A stretch of 64,000 bases of DNA from Woeseiaceae bacterium (GCA_024640365.1 JAHEFE010000010.1:17829-81828); one strand, 5' to 3'. Counted from the first letter of the stretch, positions 18,501 through 27,309 are shown. Notes: a model not told the origin generated them from the sequence alone. Translations and numbers: made by a program.

Positions 18501-20178
18501 CTTGGAGCTTGCGAAAATCGGCATGTGGGACTGGGAAGTAGCGACGATGAAGCGGTCGGCAACTCCCACGTATTTCACAATGCTTGGCTACAGCCCAACT
18601 GTTGAAAACGAACACGCGGAACCTTTTATGGAGCGCACCCATCCAGATGATCTGGAGGACGTCGTCAATGCGACTCAGGCTATTCAAAACGGACGGACAA
18701 CAAGTGTTGATATCGTTTATCGATACCGCCATGCTGACGGATCTTACCGCTGGCTGAACAGCTTAGGATACGCGACGGAATTTGACGAATCCGGGAAAGC
18801 GACTCGAGTACTTGGACTGCGAATCGATGTCTCGAAGGAGCGGGAGGATAGCGCACGAATCGTTGAACTCAACGCCGTTTATCAAACATTGAATGAAACC
18901 GAAAAGGCCATTGTCAGGGCTCGGGACACTACTGATCTGTTTGACAAGATTTGCGACGTGTCCGTAAAGCATGGCGACTACGCCCTGGCTTGGGTTGCAG
19001 TACCGAACGGTGAGTGGTTCGATGTGGCGGCAGGCGCCGGGGCGGCCGCCAGCTACTTGTCCAAGCTGCGGGTTTCAACAAATGCCGCGCGGCGCGAAGG
19101 CCAGGGCCCGACCGGTCAGGCTTTCCGCACAGGAAATTCCGTTATTAACAATGACTTTCTACATAGCAAGAGCACGCAGTTTTGGCACAAAAAGGGCAGC
19201 CAATTTGCGTTTACGGCATCAGCCTCCTTTCCGTTGACGGTGCGCAAAGAAGTAATTAGCGTATTGAATATCTATTCCAGATCCGGGAGCTTTTCGTCGC
19301 AGACCGTTGATTTATTTCAAACCATGGCGCTGGATATCTCTTTCGCACTCGAGCACCTCCAACAGCAAGCCGAATTGAAACAGGCCATCGCTCAACTGGA
19401 ACACGCAAAGTCAACGCTCGAATCACGAGTGCTGAAGAGAACGGCTGAGCTTGAGGAAGCCAAAGAGCGTGCAGAAGCATCTGACCGGGTCAAATCTTCA
19501 TTTCTTGCCACGATGTCACATGAATTGCGCACCCCGCTAAACTCGATCATTGGATTTACCGGCACGATGCTTCAGGGACTCGCCGGAGCGACAAATGAAG
19601 AACAGACAAAGCAGTTAACTATTGTCAAAACAGCGGGTCAGCACTTGCTGGAATTAATTAGCGACGTACTCGACATTTCAAAGATCGAGGCTGGCGACAT
19701 CTCAATTCGTTTTGAAGATGTCGATTTACCGCGCCTCTTTGCGCGTATAGAGAGCAAGTACGCAGCCGACGCTGCAAATCGCGGTTTGGATTTCTCGGTG
19801 ACAATAGAGCCCGGGATCGACAAGATTGAGAGTAACGGGCGCAGGTTTGAACAGGTAGTCGACAACCTGATAACCAACGCATTGAAATTTACCGAACAAG
19901 GCGCGATAAAGGTTAGTTGTTTCGGCCAGGGCAATAATGTTCGCGTTGAGGTAAGTGACACAGGTGTAGGTATCTCTCCCGATGATTGCGAGCGCATTTT
20001 CGAGGAATTCGTGCAAATTGAAAACAGGACGTCGAAGCTAAATAAGGGAACGGGCTTGGGATTGGCTATTTGTAGACGCCTGGTGACGGCGCTCGGAGGC
20101 AATATTGGAGTCGAAAGTCGCCAGAACGAAGGCAGCACGTTTTATTTCACGATACCTGTTCGAAGGAGAGTGCATTGA
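15598..20178 (+). CDS. MASE1 / multi-PAS / GAF sensor histidine kinase
   Basis: A 1526-aa membrane sensor kinase. Order: MASE1 membrane domain (about residues 18-310, with QGIAPIWPPSGIFLA and WWMISDGVGTIVIAPLL), six PAS/PAC units (about 320-1085), a GAF domain (about 1090-1260, EGQGPTGQAFRTG), a coiled coil, a HisKA domain with the phospho-accepting His1308 in MSHELRTPLNSIIGF, and HATPase_c with NLITNALKF, DTGVGISPDD and GTGLGLAICRRL. The fifth and sixth PAS units (from residues about 842 and 962) are near copies 120 residues apart. No receiver is fused; a stand-alone receiver gene overlaps its stop and is the probable partner. The input signal is unknown. Confidence 0.9.
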   Translation: MTIDNGGQLRGSSWIPSGRESLLLISIAIVYFVAARLSLLLVIEPQGIAPIWPPSGIFLASILLVPRTLRARLVITLFLTDLGAELLAGTEFELSLIYAFALSADAAIGSWLLFRFFGDTITFTKADEVLGFFLLSVLISNVTMSFVAAIGAMYFTSAGFWSSWKWWMISDGVGTIVIAPLLVSWIQWFKTGLQDLNPKRLTEALLLSALLIVTLFSIFVSIPSTNNFSPLVSYSALPFLVWAALRFEVRGTTAALFFMATFCVYIVLVGHVDPLTISGVHLAPIEVIQLYILVMAFPLLVLAATVSERKNTSATLAAEGEFLAALLDNINEAIVSCDVNGNLIRFNKAARQLHGLPEKLMPSERWANYYSLFKTDGSTVLRREELPLLQALAGDPVKDFNVLVAPKNKPHRFLVCNGQPLRDSQGNITGAVVAMHDVSDQRLATSALRSSEAMLLSIFKNVQDVIFVIEVGPLESFRFTMMNNIGLAVMGITAEDLIGKDVREIIPEPSLSLVLGKYREAIRTTKTIEWQETTKYPDGAKTGIVKVSPVFNEDGICVQLVGSVSDITAVKLAEEAVRSSEAGLAAAQATAHMGSWEFYPKTGKAVWSAEMYKIFDRDPLSKPPILAAFQELIHPEDREETTVALGRLGSTSPSYQGEFRILRKDGSVVWIEALATYSIEKKGESDETVKLSGTVQVITRRRLAENALRHSKEYAENLIQTANVIFVELDADGCIVQLNNTGQHITGYSASEIMGHNWFDTVVPRERFPKTYEAFEQIKRTGVVPDVFENPILTKNGEERSVLWKSNTIVESGTVTGTISFGIDVTSAQLTEIALQESEANLKLTLQLSRIGLWDWNLEKDTWQATPTYFEMLGYDATEEAQNREVWGGRTHPDDREFVINKMLAIRHGDEKDFDIIFRFRHADGSYRWINSIGHGTEFDEQGKTIRMLGVQIDVTKQREAEKKLQLTLELAKIGMWDWEVATMKRSATPTYFTMLGYSPTVENEHAEPFMERTHPDDLEDVVNATQAIQNGRTTSVDIVYRYRHADGSYRWLNSLGYATEFDESGKATRVLGLRIDVSKEREDSARIVELNAVYQTLNETEKAIVRARDTTDLFDKICDVSVKHGDYALAWVAVPNGEWFDVAAGAGAAASYLSKLRVSTNAARREGQGPTGQAFRTGNSVINNDFLHSKSTQFWHKKGSQFAFTASASFPLTVRKEVISVLNIYSRSGSFSSQTVDLFQTMALDISFALEHLQQQAELKQAIAQLEHAKSTLESRVLKRTAELEEAKERAEASDRVKSSFLATMSHELRTPLNSIIGFTGTMLQGLAGATNEEQTKQLTIVKTAGQHLLELISDVLDISKIEAGDISIRFEDVDLPRLFARIESKYAADAANRGLDFSVTIEPGIDKIESNGRRFEQVVDNLITNALKFTEQGAIKVSCFGQGNNVRVEVSDTGVGISPDDCERIFEEFVQIENRTSKLNKGTGLGLAICRRLVTALGGNIGVESRQNEGSTFYFTIPVRRRVH

Positions 20179-20546
20179 GAATTCTGATCATCGAAGATAA
20201 CGAGCAAAATCTCTATTTGGAACAAATTCTGTTAGAAGCGGCGGGACACACAATTGCGTGCTCGATCGATGGGGTTGAAGGAATTGAACTTGCAAAGCGC
20301 AACCAGTTCGATGTAATACTTGTCGACATTCAACTACCGCAGTTCGATGGATATGAAACAACCCGGCGTCTGCGCAAACTGAAAGCCCTAGACGAGGTAC
20401 CAATAATCGCCGTTACCTCTTATGCGATGGCAGGAGATCACGACAAGGCGATGGCCAGCGGTTTTGATGGTTATATTGAAAAGCCTATAGACCCTGATAC
20501 GTTTGCGAAAATTATTGAGCAAGTAGTTACGGAAAAAAGGAGATAG
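20175..20546 (+). CDS. Stand-alone response-regulator receiver (DivK/CheY-like)
   Basis: A 123-residue single receiver with all switch residues: acidic pocket IEDNE (Glu7, Asp8), phospho-acceptor Asp51 (VDIQLP), Thr81 and Lys103 in EKPID. There is no output domain, so it most likely relays phosphate or binds a partner, like DivK. The start is TTG at 20175, overlapping the kinase TGA, with AGGAG (20164-20168) upstream. The next gene begins three bases after its stop, making a three-gene operon. Confidence 0.9.
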   Translation: MRILIIEDNEQNLYLEQILLEAAGHTIACSIDGVEGIELAKRNQFDVILVDIQLPQFDGYETTRRLRKLKALDEVPIIAVTSYAMAGDHDKAMASGFDGYIEKPIDPDTFAKIIEQVVTEKRR

Positions 20547-20548
20547 CG

Positions 20549-22042
20549 GTGGCTTACATTCTTGTTGCTGAAGACGATGAAGACTCGATGCTGCTGCTGT
20601 CACAGATATTAATAAGCCTCGGGCATCAGGTCAAAGCAGTACGGAACGGGGCGGAAGCGCTTGTCAGCATGAACGTTCGGCGGCCGGACATCATTTTTTC
20701 CGATATCCTCATGCCTGAAATGGACGGCTACGAGCTTTGCCGTGAAGTGCAGGCATCAGAGAGTCTCCGATCCATACCATTTGTATTTTACACCGCGACT
20801 TACGAAACCTCCGACGACGAAGCTCTCGCGCTTGACCTGGGTGGGGCCGAATTTATTCGTAAGGGTCGGGATGCCGCCAACTTGCTCGGCATCATTGACG
20901 AAACTGTGACGCGGATGCTTACGCATTGGAAGCCCCTGGCGGAAAAACCCAGGCACTCAACTGACAAACTGGCAATGCGTCATGAGCAAACTGTCAGTCG
21001 CAAACTGGCTAAGAAAAACGTCGAGCTCAAGATCGAGCGTAACGCCCATAAACGCAGCCTGGAATTGCTTGAGGCGGTCTTTGCTGCGACGAAAAGTGCA
21101 ATGGTTGTCATTAGCGGCGACGGGAAAGTAGTGGTCTGGAATGACGCGGCAACCAACATTTTCGGCTATGAAAAACTTGAGGCCGTCGGTAAGAACGTCC
21201 ACGATCTTGTCGCACCACCTTTCTATACGCAAAAAATCCAACGCGGCTTGCGTCAATTCGCTGCGAGCGGCGAAGGACCGATTCTTGGGCCAACCAATGA
21301 ATTGATAGCGAGGCGCAAAGACGGCTCCGTTTTCCCTTCATCATTCGATGTTGGTAGCTTTAGTCACGATAATGAATGGTACGCAGTAGCGATGGTTCGC
21401 GACGTTAGTGAGCGTAAGAAGCTGTTAGCGCAGAAAGCGGAAGCTGAGGGGCGCGTAAAAACAGCGTTGATTAATACTCTTAAGTCTATTGCCCAGACTC
21501 TTGAGGATAGAGATGGTTTGTCATCCCGCCATCAAAGTCGGGTTGCCATCCTTTGCCTGGAAATAGCAAAAGCGATGGAGTTACCAGAGGAAATGGTTGA
21601 TGGTATTCGCCTTGGTGCCGCAATCCACGATATTGGGACGCTGTTTGTACCATCGGATATTTTGAGCTATCCCGGGAAACTCGCCCCCGAAAAATTTGAC
21701 GTTATCAAAGAACACCCCAGGATCGGTTTTGACTTGGTTAAGGATGCGCCCTTTCCCTGGCCAATTGCGGAAATGATTCTGCAGCATCACGAGAGACTTG
21801 ACGGCAGTGGCTATCCAGACGGGCTTAAAGGGAACAACATTGTTCTTGAGGCGAGAATACTGGCTGTCGCGGATACTGTGGAAGCCATGTGCTCGGACCG
21901 CTGCTACCGGCCAGCTCCAGGCGTCGACGCGGCAATTAAATACATCACTAAATATAGTGGAATTAAATTTGATACGAATGTCGTCGATGCCTGCGCGCGA
22001 GTAATGAATGACAAGACTTTCGATTTTGACGCATCATATTAA
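20549..22042 (+). CDS. Receiver-PAS-HD-GYP cyclic-di-GMP phosphodiesterase
   Basis: A 497-aa cytoplasmic regulator. An N-terminal receiver (Asp52 in FSDILMPEMDGYE) is followed by a coiled linker, a PAS domain (about residues 180-290, VVISGDGKVVVWNDAATNIF) and an HD-GYP domain from about residue 310. The HD-GYP signatures are present: HQSRVA, AAIHDIGTLFVP, QHHERLDGSGYPDGLKG and ILAVADTVEAMCS. All metal ligands look intact, so hydrolysis of cyclic-di-GMP is expected. GTG start with AGGAG six bases upstream. It probably takes signals from the kinase upstream. Confidence 0.9.
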   Translation: MAYILVAEDDEDSMLLLSQILISLGHQVKAVRNGAEALVSMNVRRPDIIFSDILMPEMDGYELCREVQASESLRSIPFVFYTATYETSDDEALALDLGGAEFIRKGRDAANLLGIIDETVTRMLTHWKPLAEKPRHSTDKLAMRHEQTVSRKLAKKNVELKIERNAHKRSLELLEAVFAATKSAMVVISGDGKVVVWNDAATNIFGYEKLEAVGKNVHDLVAPPFYTQKIQRGLRQFAASGEGPILGPTNELIARRKDGSVFPSSFDVGSFSHDNEWYAVAMVRDVSERKKLLAQKAEAEGRVKTALINTLKSIAQTLEDRDGLSSRHQSRVAILCLEIAKAMELPEEMVDGIRLGAAIHDIGTLFVPSDILSYPGKLAPEKFDVIKEHPRIGFDLVKDAPFPWPIAEMILQHHERLDGSGYPDGLKGNNIVLEARILAVADTVEAMCSDRCYRPAPGVDAAIKYITKYSGIKFDTNVVDACARVMNDKTFDFDASY

Positions 22043-22085
22043 GGTGATTTGACAGGGTGCTAACCATAGAGATTAGCCGATCTAT

Positions 22086-23264
22086 CTAAAGAGTATTTTT
22101 GCACCAGCCCATGATTTCGTCGCCAGGCATCGGCTTTGCGTAATAATAACCTTGGACCAGGTCGCATCCCATCCTCTTCAAGGTCGCCAAAGTCTCGGCG
22201 TCCTCCACGCCCTCTGCGACGGTGCGCATTTTCAATTTGTGTGCCAACGCGATTGTCATCTCCACGATCGCGTACGATTCTTCGTTGTCAGCTAACTTGG
22301 AAATGAACGACCTGTCTATTTTAATTTCGGTGAATGGTACGCGATAGAGTTGCAGCATCGACGAGTGACCCGTACCAAAATCGTCAATTGATAGTTCCAA
22401 ATGCTTCATGCGCAATCGAGTTAAGATGTCCAGGGATGTTGACAACTCGGTCATCAAAGTTTGCTCCGTAACCTCAAGCACAATGCATCCGTGGCCGAGT
22501 CCGCGTCTTTGAACCTCGGATTCCATGACGTCAGGCAAGGAAAGGTCAACTATTGAGGATGCCGACATGTTGATGCTGATCGTTAAATTGAGTCCTCCTT
22601 TCTTCCAGTGCTGGGCCCAATCCATACTTTGTTCCATAATATGCTGCGTCATTGCAGACATAAAATCGCCTTCTTCTGCCATCGGAATAATGACATTCGG
22701 ATAGAACAACCCTAATTCCGGATGCTGCCAACGAACCAGAGCTTCGACACCAACAACCTTGTTCCTGCGGATATCGATCTGTGGCTGAAAGTAAGGGACG
22801 ATATCGTTGCTGTCCAAGCCGCGCTGAAAATCCGCTAGAGTGGGCAGCACAACGTTCCTGGTTTTCATTGCGCTTTGAGCATCGATGCTTTGCATCGTTT
22901 CATAGAAAAGCTGTTGCAGCTTTACATGTCGGATGGGTTTTTGTAGTGCCCCGGATACTTGCAACCCGTGCGCACTTGCTATTTCGACCGCGGAGTTCAA
23001 CAACCCCCTTTCGTTGGCTGTCATGATGACCACCTGTCCACGAAAGGCTTTGCCACCGAGAAATCGAAGTATCTCCACGCCGTCCATACCGGACATATTC
23101 ATGTCCAGCACAATAGCTCCCCAGTCTTCGGAGTAGATATTAACCAACTGGGAAGCGTCATTTATCGCGACTGCATCAAACCCAACGTAGCCAGCGGCTA
23201 CGCGCAGATAATCAGCTGACCCTTGGTCATCAATGATCAAAAGCTTGGGTTTCATCCGCTCCAT
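22086..23264 (-). CDS. Receiver-EAL cyclic-di-GMP phosphodiesterase
   Basis: A 392-aa response regulator with receiver (Asp54 in VLDMNMSGMDG, Lys in ALQKPI) and a C-terminal EAL domain from about residue 150. EAL catalytic residues are present: VEALVRWQHP, SINMSASS, LEVTEQT, SIDDFGTGHSS, IKIDRSFI and VAEGVEDAE. No GGDEF is attached. It converges on the kinase/HD-GYP operon with 43 bases between stops. The ATG at 23264 has GAGG six bases upstream. It gives the locus two phosphodiesterases and no visible cyclase. Confidence 0.9.
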   Translation of the reverse strand: MERMKPKLLIIDDQGSADYLRVAAGYVGFDAVAINDASQLVNIYSEDWGAIVLDMNMSGMDGVEILRFLGGKAFRGQVVIMTANERGLLNSAVEIASAHGLQVSGALQKPIRHVKLQQLFYETMQSIDAQSAMKTRNVVLPTLADFQRGLDSNDIVPYFQPQIDIRRNKVVGVEALVRWQHPELGLFYPNVIIPMAEEGDFMSAMTQHIMEQSMDWAQHWKKGGLNLTISINMSASSIVDLSLPDVMESEVQRRGLGHGCIVLEVTEQTLMTELSTSLDILTRLRMKHLELSIDDFGTGHSSMLQLYRVPFTEIKIDRSFISKLADNEESYAIVEMTIALAHKLKMRTVAEGVEDAETLATLKRMGCDLVQGYYYAKPMPGDEIMGWCKNTL

Positions 23265-23701
23265 TGACTACCTCGCCGACTGAAAGACCGTAATTCATTT
23301 TCGGGGTTGTGGAGCCCCCGCTACTTTCAAGCATACCCTGTGACTGGACGCGTATAATTCCGTCGAACTCCGTGTGTCCGCAAAATCCTTTTTGGAACAG
23401 GTGTTGACCGGACACTCAGGAGGCGGCTGGATCGAGTAATTTTGGCACGATTCTTCCTAATCCTGTTTCTTGGAAGTTATTTATCAACTATGACCCAACT
23501 GTAAAAATAATCAAGTAAGGAAAACTACCAGTAAACGTTGAGAAACAACGTATTACGACCTTCTGACAGGTGCGATGCCCTCTTCATAACGGTACGAACG
23601 GAGCGATGCGGCGGTTACTTAAACTTGTTACATCGCTTGTTGGTGCATACTATTCTGCCCCGATCATCTTATAGAGCCAATACTGTAGAACCAAGCCAAC
23701 C
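23265..23701. other. Intergenic stretch without a recognisable gene
   Basis: 437 bases between divergent genes (EAL protein and trmB). It is AT-rich in the middle and holds a short inverted repeat, ACGTTG/CAACGT (23535-23551). No coding signal seen; promoters for both sides probably lie here. Confidence 0.55.
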
Positions 23702-24397
23702 ATGGACGACGTTAAACAGAAACCATTTTTGAGGACCATTCGCAGCTTTGTGCGCCGCACGGGTCGCCTTACGCCCGGACAACAGAACGCATTTGAGCGT
23801 TTGTGGCCCAAATACGGTTTCGATTTTTCGAGCGAGGTAATTGACCCGACAGTCCTGCTTGGGCGTAGCGCCCCTCTGATTTTGGAAATTGGCTTCGGCA
23901 ATGGTGAATCGCTGGTTGAATATGCCGGCAAGCACCGAGACGTCGACTTTATTGGTATTGAAGTTCACAGCCCGGGCGTTGGCCATTGTCTGTTGCAAGC
24001 CGAAAAGGAAAATATCAACAACCTGCGCCTTAGCTGTCACGATGCTATTGAAGTGTTGGAACAACAAATTCCTGACAGCGGCTTGCAACGACTGAATCTC
24101 TACTTCCCGGACCCCTGGCCCAAGGCGCGCCACCACAAGCGACGCATCGTACAGACCGAATTTCTCGATCTCGTCGCTCGGAAGCTGGCACCAGGAGGTA
24201 CTCTGAATATTGCCACTGACTGGGAAAATTACGCCGAGCATATTGACCTCGTCATGGACGATCACGGTGCTTTCGGGTTAAGGGAGCGGCGAGAACATGG
24301 CGGCAAGCGGCCGCTCGACCGACCCGCAACAAAATTCGAGCGCCGCGGCCTTAAACTGGGTCACCGCATTTGGGACTGGGAATACGTTCGTCTTTAG
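23702..24397 (+). CDS. trmB: tRNA (guanine-N7-)-methyltransferase
   Basis: S-adenosylmethionine-dependent methylation of G46 in the variable loop of tRNA; 231 aa. SAM-binding motif LEIGFGNGESLV, the acidic DFIGIEVH, and the family hallmark YFPDPWPKARHHKRR are all present, followed by LAPGGTLNIATDWENYAEH. Length fits TrmB. It stands alone, 132 bases before a small acidic protein gene. Confidence 0.95.
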   Translation: MDDVKQKPFLRTIRSFVRRTGRLTPGQQNAFERLWPKYGFDFSSEVIDPTVLLGRSAPLILEIGFGNGESLVEYAGKHRDVDFIGIEVHSPGVGHCLLQAEKENINNLRLSCHDAIEVLEQQIPDSGLQRLNLYFPDPWPKARHHKRRIVQTEFLDLVARKLAPGGTLNIATDWENYAEHIDLVMDDHGAFGLRERREHGGKRPLDRPATKFERRGLKLGHRIWDWEYVRL

Positions 24398-24435
24398 GCG
24401 CAACCGCGTGCCACAGCCATTTCGGCCGATAGTTC

Positions 24436-24463
24436 TTGCTTAGCCCCTATTTTGACCTATAAA
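24436..24463 (+). promoter_or_regulatory. Candidate promoter of the DUF6763 gene
   Basis: TTGCTT (24436-24441) and TATAAA (24458-24463), 16 bases apart, about 60 bases before the coding start. Confidence 0.35.
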
Positions 24464-24529
24464 TAAAGGTGTGGCGCCGGAAAAAACTTGTGCGCCGCAT
24501 CGTAATAAATCAACAAACAGGACAATGAA

Positions 24530-24823
24530 ATGGCAGTTCTATTTCCAACAATCGGGAGCTGGTACAGACGGACAAACGGGACTGTTTTCGAGGTTATCGC
24601 CGTGGACGAGGAAGATGGGACGATCGATATTCAGTATTTCGATGGCACCATCGATGAAATTGAGCTTGAGGCGTGGCCTGAGCTAATTCTGGAGGCAGCG
24701 GGCGCACCAGAAGACTGGTCTGGCGCTGTGGACATGGATCCCGAGGATTATACCGGGGATGAAGAAGGCGAGCTCCCGGCCGGCTGGAATGACCCGCTAG
24801 AGTTTCTTGACGTTGCAGAGTAA
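24530..24823 (+). CDS. Small acidic DUF6763-like protein
   Basis: A 97-residue, strongly acidic protein (MAVLFPTIGSWYRR start; FDGTIDEIELEAW and a Glu/Asp-rich tail). It resembles the DUF6763 group of short gammaproteobacterial proteins. No signal peptide or membrane segment. Function unknown; conservation beside core genes suggests a general cytoplasmic role. Confidence 0.7.
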   Translation: MAVLFPTIGSWYRRTNGTVFEVIAVDEEDGTIDIQYFDGTIDEIELEAWPELILEAAGAPEDWSGAVDMDPEDYTGDEEGELPAGWNDPLEFLDVAE

Positions 24824-24830
24824 CGAATGA

Positions 24831-25196
24831 CTAGTCTGGCGCAGGCACCTGCACCATCACGACACCATCCCTGATCTCAAGCGGCAGCGCTCGCAGTTTT
24901 TTGCCCGGGCAAGGCCCACCTACGCACAATCCGTTGTCGATTTCATAGATCGCGCCATGCGCGGAACAAATAATGTGTTTGCCGTCGCCCGTCAGGAATC
25001 TGTCCGGCTTCCAGTTCAGCGCATGACCAACATGCATACAGTAATTCTGATAAGCAAATACCGCCTTGCCCTTGCGCACGATGAAGCCCCTGCCAATGCC
25101 GCCTTCATACTGAAATTCCCGACTACCGGGATCCTTGAGCTCATCAAATCGACACACCGCAACTTCGTTCTCGCTGTCAGCGTTCTCTGCGTTCAT
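24831..25196 (-). CDS. Rieske [2Fe-2S] ferredoxin-like protein
   Basis: A 121-residue soluble Rieske domain. The cluster ligands are in YCMHVGH (Cys-x-His) and CSAHGA (Cys-x-x-His), spaced as in nitrite-reductase small subunits and ring-hydroxylase ferredoxins. An internal GGPCPGKKLRALPL stretch also matches that family. The ATG at 25196 overlaps the stop of the MFS gene (ATGA), so translation is coupled; a longer frame to 25298 is a read-through of the MFS coding region. The electron partner is unknown. Confidence 0.85.
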   Translation of the reverse strand: MNAENADSENEVAVCRFDELKDPGSREFQYEGGIGRGFIVRKGKAVFAYQNYCMHVGHALNWKPDRFLTGDGKHIICSAHGAIYEIDNGLCVGGPCPGKKLRALPLEIRDGVVMVQVPAPD

Positions 25197-26515
25197 GGCA
25201 CCTCCGTCTGTTGCCGAGCATGATAGCGCGCAACGATCACGGACAAAATAATCGCTGGTATGCCGAGAGCAGCGGCGTACAGGAAGAAGCCCAGCCAACC
25301 GATCGCTTCCTGCACATTGCCGGAGTAGCCAGCCGTGAACTTGCCGACCAGACTCATGAGCGAACTGAACAACGCATATTGCGTCGCGGTAAACGAAACG
25401 CTGGTGAGGCTGGATAAATAAGCGATGAAAATAGTCCCGGAAAAACCCATCGCAAAATTATCCGCGCTGATCGTAACGGTCAGCAATTTTATGTCTGGGC
25501 CTGTGACCGCAAGCGCCGCAAAAAACAGGTTGGTACTCGCAATCAGCACCGTGGCAATCACCAGGCAGCGATGCAGCCCGAATCGAATAATGGCCCAGCC
25601 GCCAGCGCCGGTACCCACCAGGGAAATCCAGAGGCCATAAATCTTGGCGACATTAGCGATATCTGTCTTACTGAAACCAATGGCCAGGTAAAACGGATTG
25701 GCGAGAATACCGAGAACCAGATCACTGATCCGAAACAGCGCTATAAACGCCAATAGAATGATCGCCCATCGACCGTAGCGCTTAAAAAAATCGGCAAACG
25801 GACCCGCAATTGCGCTGCCGAACCACTGGCCTGCTCTTTGCAACGGAGTACCAACGAATTTTTTTAACGCTCGACGGCTGGCCTCAGGCTCCTTACACAG
25901 CAGGGCGGTCACAATGCCAACCAGAGTGCAAGCGGCCATGGCCTTGTAACTGACATTCCAGGAACGATACTCGGCAAGATACAAAGCGCCGGCGCCACTA
26001 AAAATGAGGGCGACTCGATAACCGTACTGGTAGGCCGCCGCAAGAACTCCCTGCAACTCAGTGCCGGCAGATTCAATGCGGTAGGCGTCGATAACAATAT
26101 CCTGAGTCGCGGAACAAAGAGCAACCGACAAAGCGATCGATGCGAAGACCGCGGTACTTATGGCCGGATCAAGGTTCGACATGAACAAGAGACTCACAGC
26201 GATACCGAGCTGCGACAGGAGCAACCAGGCCCGGCGTCTGCCAAATATCTTTGTCAGAAAGGGCAATGACAATGTGTCCACTAATGGGGACCATACAAAT
26301 TTCAGGCTATAGGCGAAACCCAACCAGGCGAAGGTGCTAATTGTACTGCGCTGCAAGCCCGCTTCCTCCAGCCATGCTGTCAGCGTCGAATAAACGAGCG
26401 GAAAAGGTAGACCGGCTGAAAAGCCGAGAAAAAATATAATGAGAATTTTTTCCTGGAGGTAGAAACGCCAGCCCCGATTTACGCTGCTCGTCTGGTTATC
26501 GGTTACTGCTCCCAT
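25193..26515 (-). CDS. ampG: AmpG-type MFS permease
   Basis: Inner-membrane permease of 440 aa with about 12 helices, resembling AmpG, which imports anhydromuropeptides for cell-wall recycling. Diagnostic stretches: LGFSAGLPFPLVYSTLTAWL, SATQDIVIDAYRIE, and SFTATQYALFSSLMSLVGK near the end. Co-translated with a Rieske protein, an unusual partner. Some AmpG relatives in this subgroup have unknown substrates, so the transport role is inferred. Confidence 0.82.
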   Translation of the reverse strand: MGAVTDNQTSSVNRGWRFYLQEKILIIFFLGFSAGLPFPLVYSTLTAWLEEAGLQRSTISTFAWLGFAYSLKFVWSPLVDTLSLPFLTKIFGRRRAWLLLSQLGIAVSLLFMSNLDPAISTAVFASIALSVALCSATQDIVIDAYRIESAGTELQGVLAAAYQYGYRVALIFSGAGALYLAEYRSWNVSYKAMAACTLVGIVTALLCKEPEASRRALKKFVGTPLQRAGQWFGSAIAGPFADFFKRYGRWAIILLAFIALFRISDLVLGILANPFYLAIGFSKTDIANVAKIYGLWISLVGTGAGGWAIIRFGLHRCLVIATVLIASTNLFFAALAVTGPDIKLLTVTISADNFAMGFSGTIFIAYLSSLTSVSFTATQYALFSSLMSLVGKFTAGYSGNVQEAIGWLGFFLYAAALGIPAIILSVIVARYHARQQTEVP

Positions 26516-26538
26516 CAGGGTTGCCCTCGATTGTCAGG

Positions 26539-27309
26539 CTACAGATCGTAGTCAATTATCAGCGGCGCGTGATCAGAAAAGCGCTCATCTTTATAGATAC
26601 TCGTGGCTTTGACCTTACCACCAAGCCCCTTGGAAACAACCTGGTAATCAATACGCCAACCAACGTTTTTATCCCACGCCCGACCACGATTCGACCACCA
26701 GGTGTACTGCTCTTCTTCCTGGTTCACGCGCCGAAACGCGTCGACCATTTTGATGGAGTCAAACACCTCATCAAGCCAGGCACGCTCCTCAGGCAGAAAC
26801 CCTGAGTTTTTCTGGTTGCCGCGCCAATTCTTGATGTCGATATTTTTATGCGCGATATTCCAGTCACCGCAAACAATGACCTCGCTCCTCCGCCGGTGAA
26901 GTTTACCCAGATGCGTCTTGAAGGTTTCCAGGCAGCGATATTTCGCTTCTTGCCTGATATCACCGGATGACCCCGACGGCAAATAGACTGATGCCACACT
27001 AAGTTTGTCGAATTGCACCTCAATGTAGCGTCCCTCGTCATCAAACTCCTGGTGTCCGTAGCCACGAACGACCTTACGGGGCTTCTCGCGCGAGTAAATG
27101 GCGACGCCACTGTATCCTTTCTTTTGTGCATCCTCGTAATAACAGTGATAGCCCTCGGGCGAAAACATGGGATCCGTCAGCTGGTCAACCTGCGCCTTAG
27201 TCTCCTGTATACAAACAACATCGGGGTTTTGCCGTTGCATCCAGTCATAGAAGCCCTTGCGGGATGCAGATCGTATACCATTGGCGTTGAGGCTTATCAC
27301 TCGAAACAA
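26539..27309 (-). CDS. xthA: Exodeoxyribonuclease III / AP endonuclease
   Basis: Base-excision repair nuclease of 256 aa. Catalytic residues of the ExoIII/APE family are all present: LNANGIRS, the metal-binding Glu in IQETK, CGDWNIAH (Asp, Asn), RIDYQV and FSDHAPL. In pseudomonads the paralogue Crc sits next to pyrE; here the complete active site argues for a true nuclease rather than Crc. It is divergent from pyrE across a 169-base region with two inverted repeats. Confidence 0.93.
   Translation of the reverse strand: MFRVISLNANGIRSASRKGFYDWMQRQNPDVVCIQETKAQVDQLTDPMFSPEGYHCYYEDAQKKGYSGVAIYSREKPRKVVRGYGHQEFDDEGRYIEVQFDKLSVASVYLPSGSSGDIRQEAKYRCLETFKTHLGKLHRRRSEVIVCGDWNIAHKNIDIKNWRGNQKNSGFLPEERAWLDEVFDSIKMVDAFRRVNQEEEQYTWWSNRGRAWDKNVGWRIDYQVVSKGLGGKVKATSIYKDERFSDHAPLIIDYDL

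Noticed and set aside
26539..27309. Crc regulator, which in pseudomonads sits beside pyrE
   Set aside because: All catalytic residues of ExoIII are intact, so a repair nuclease is the simpler call.
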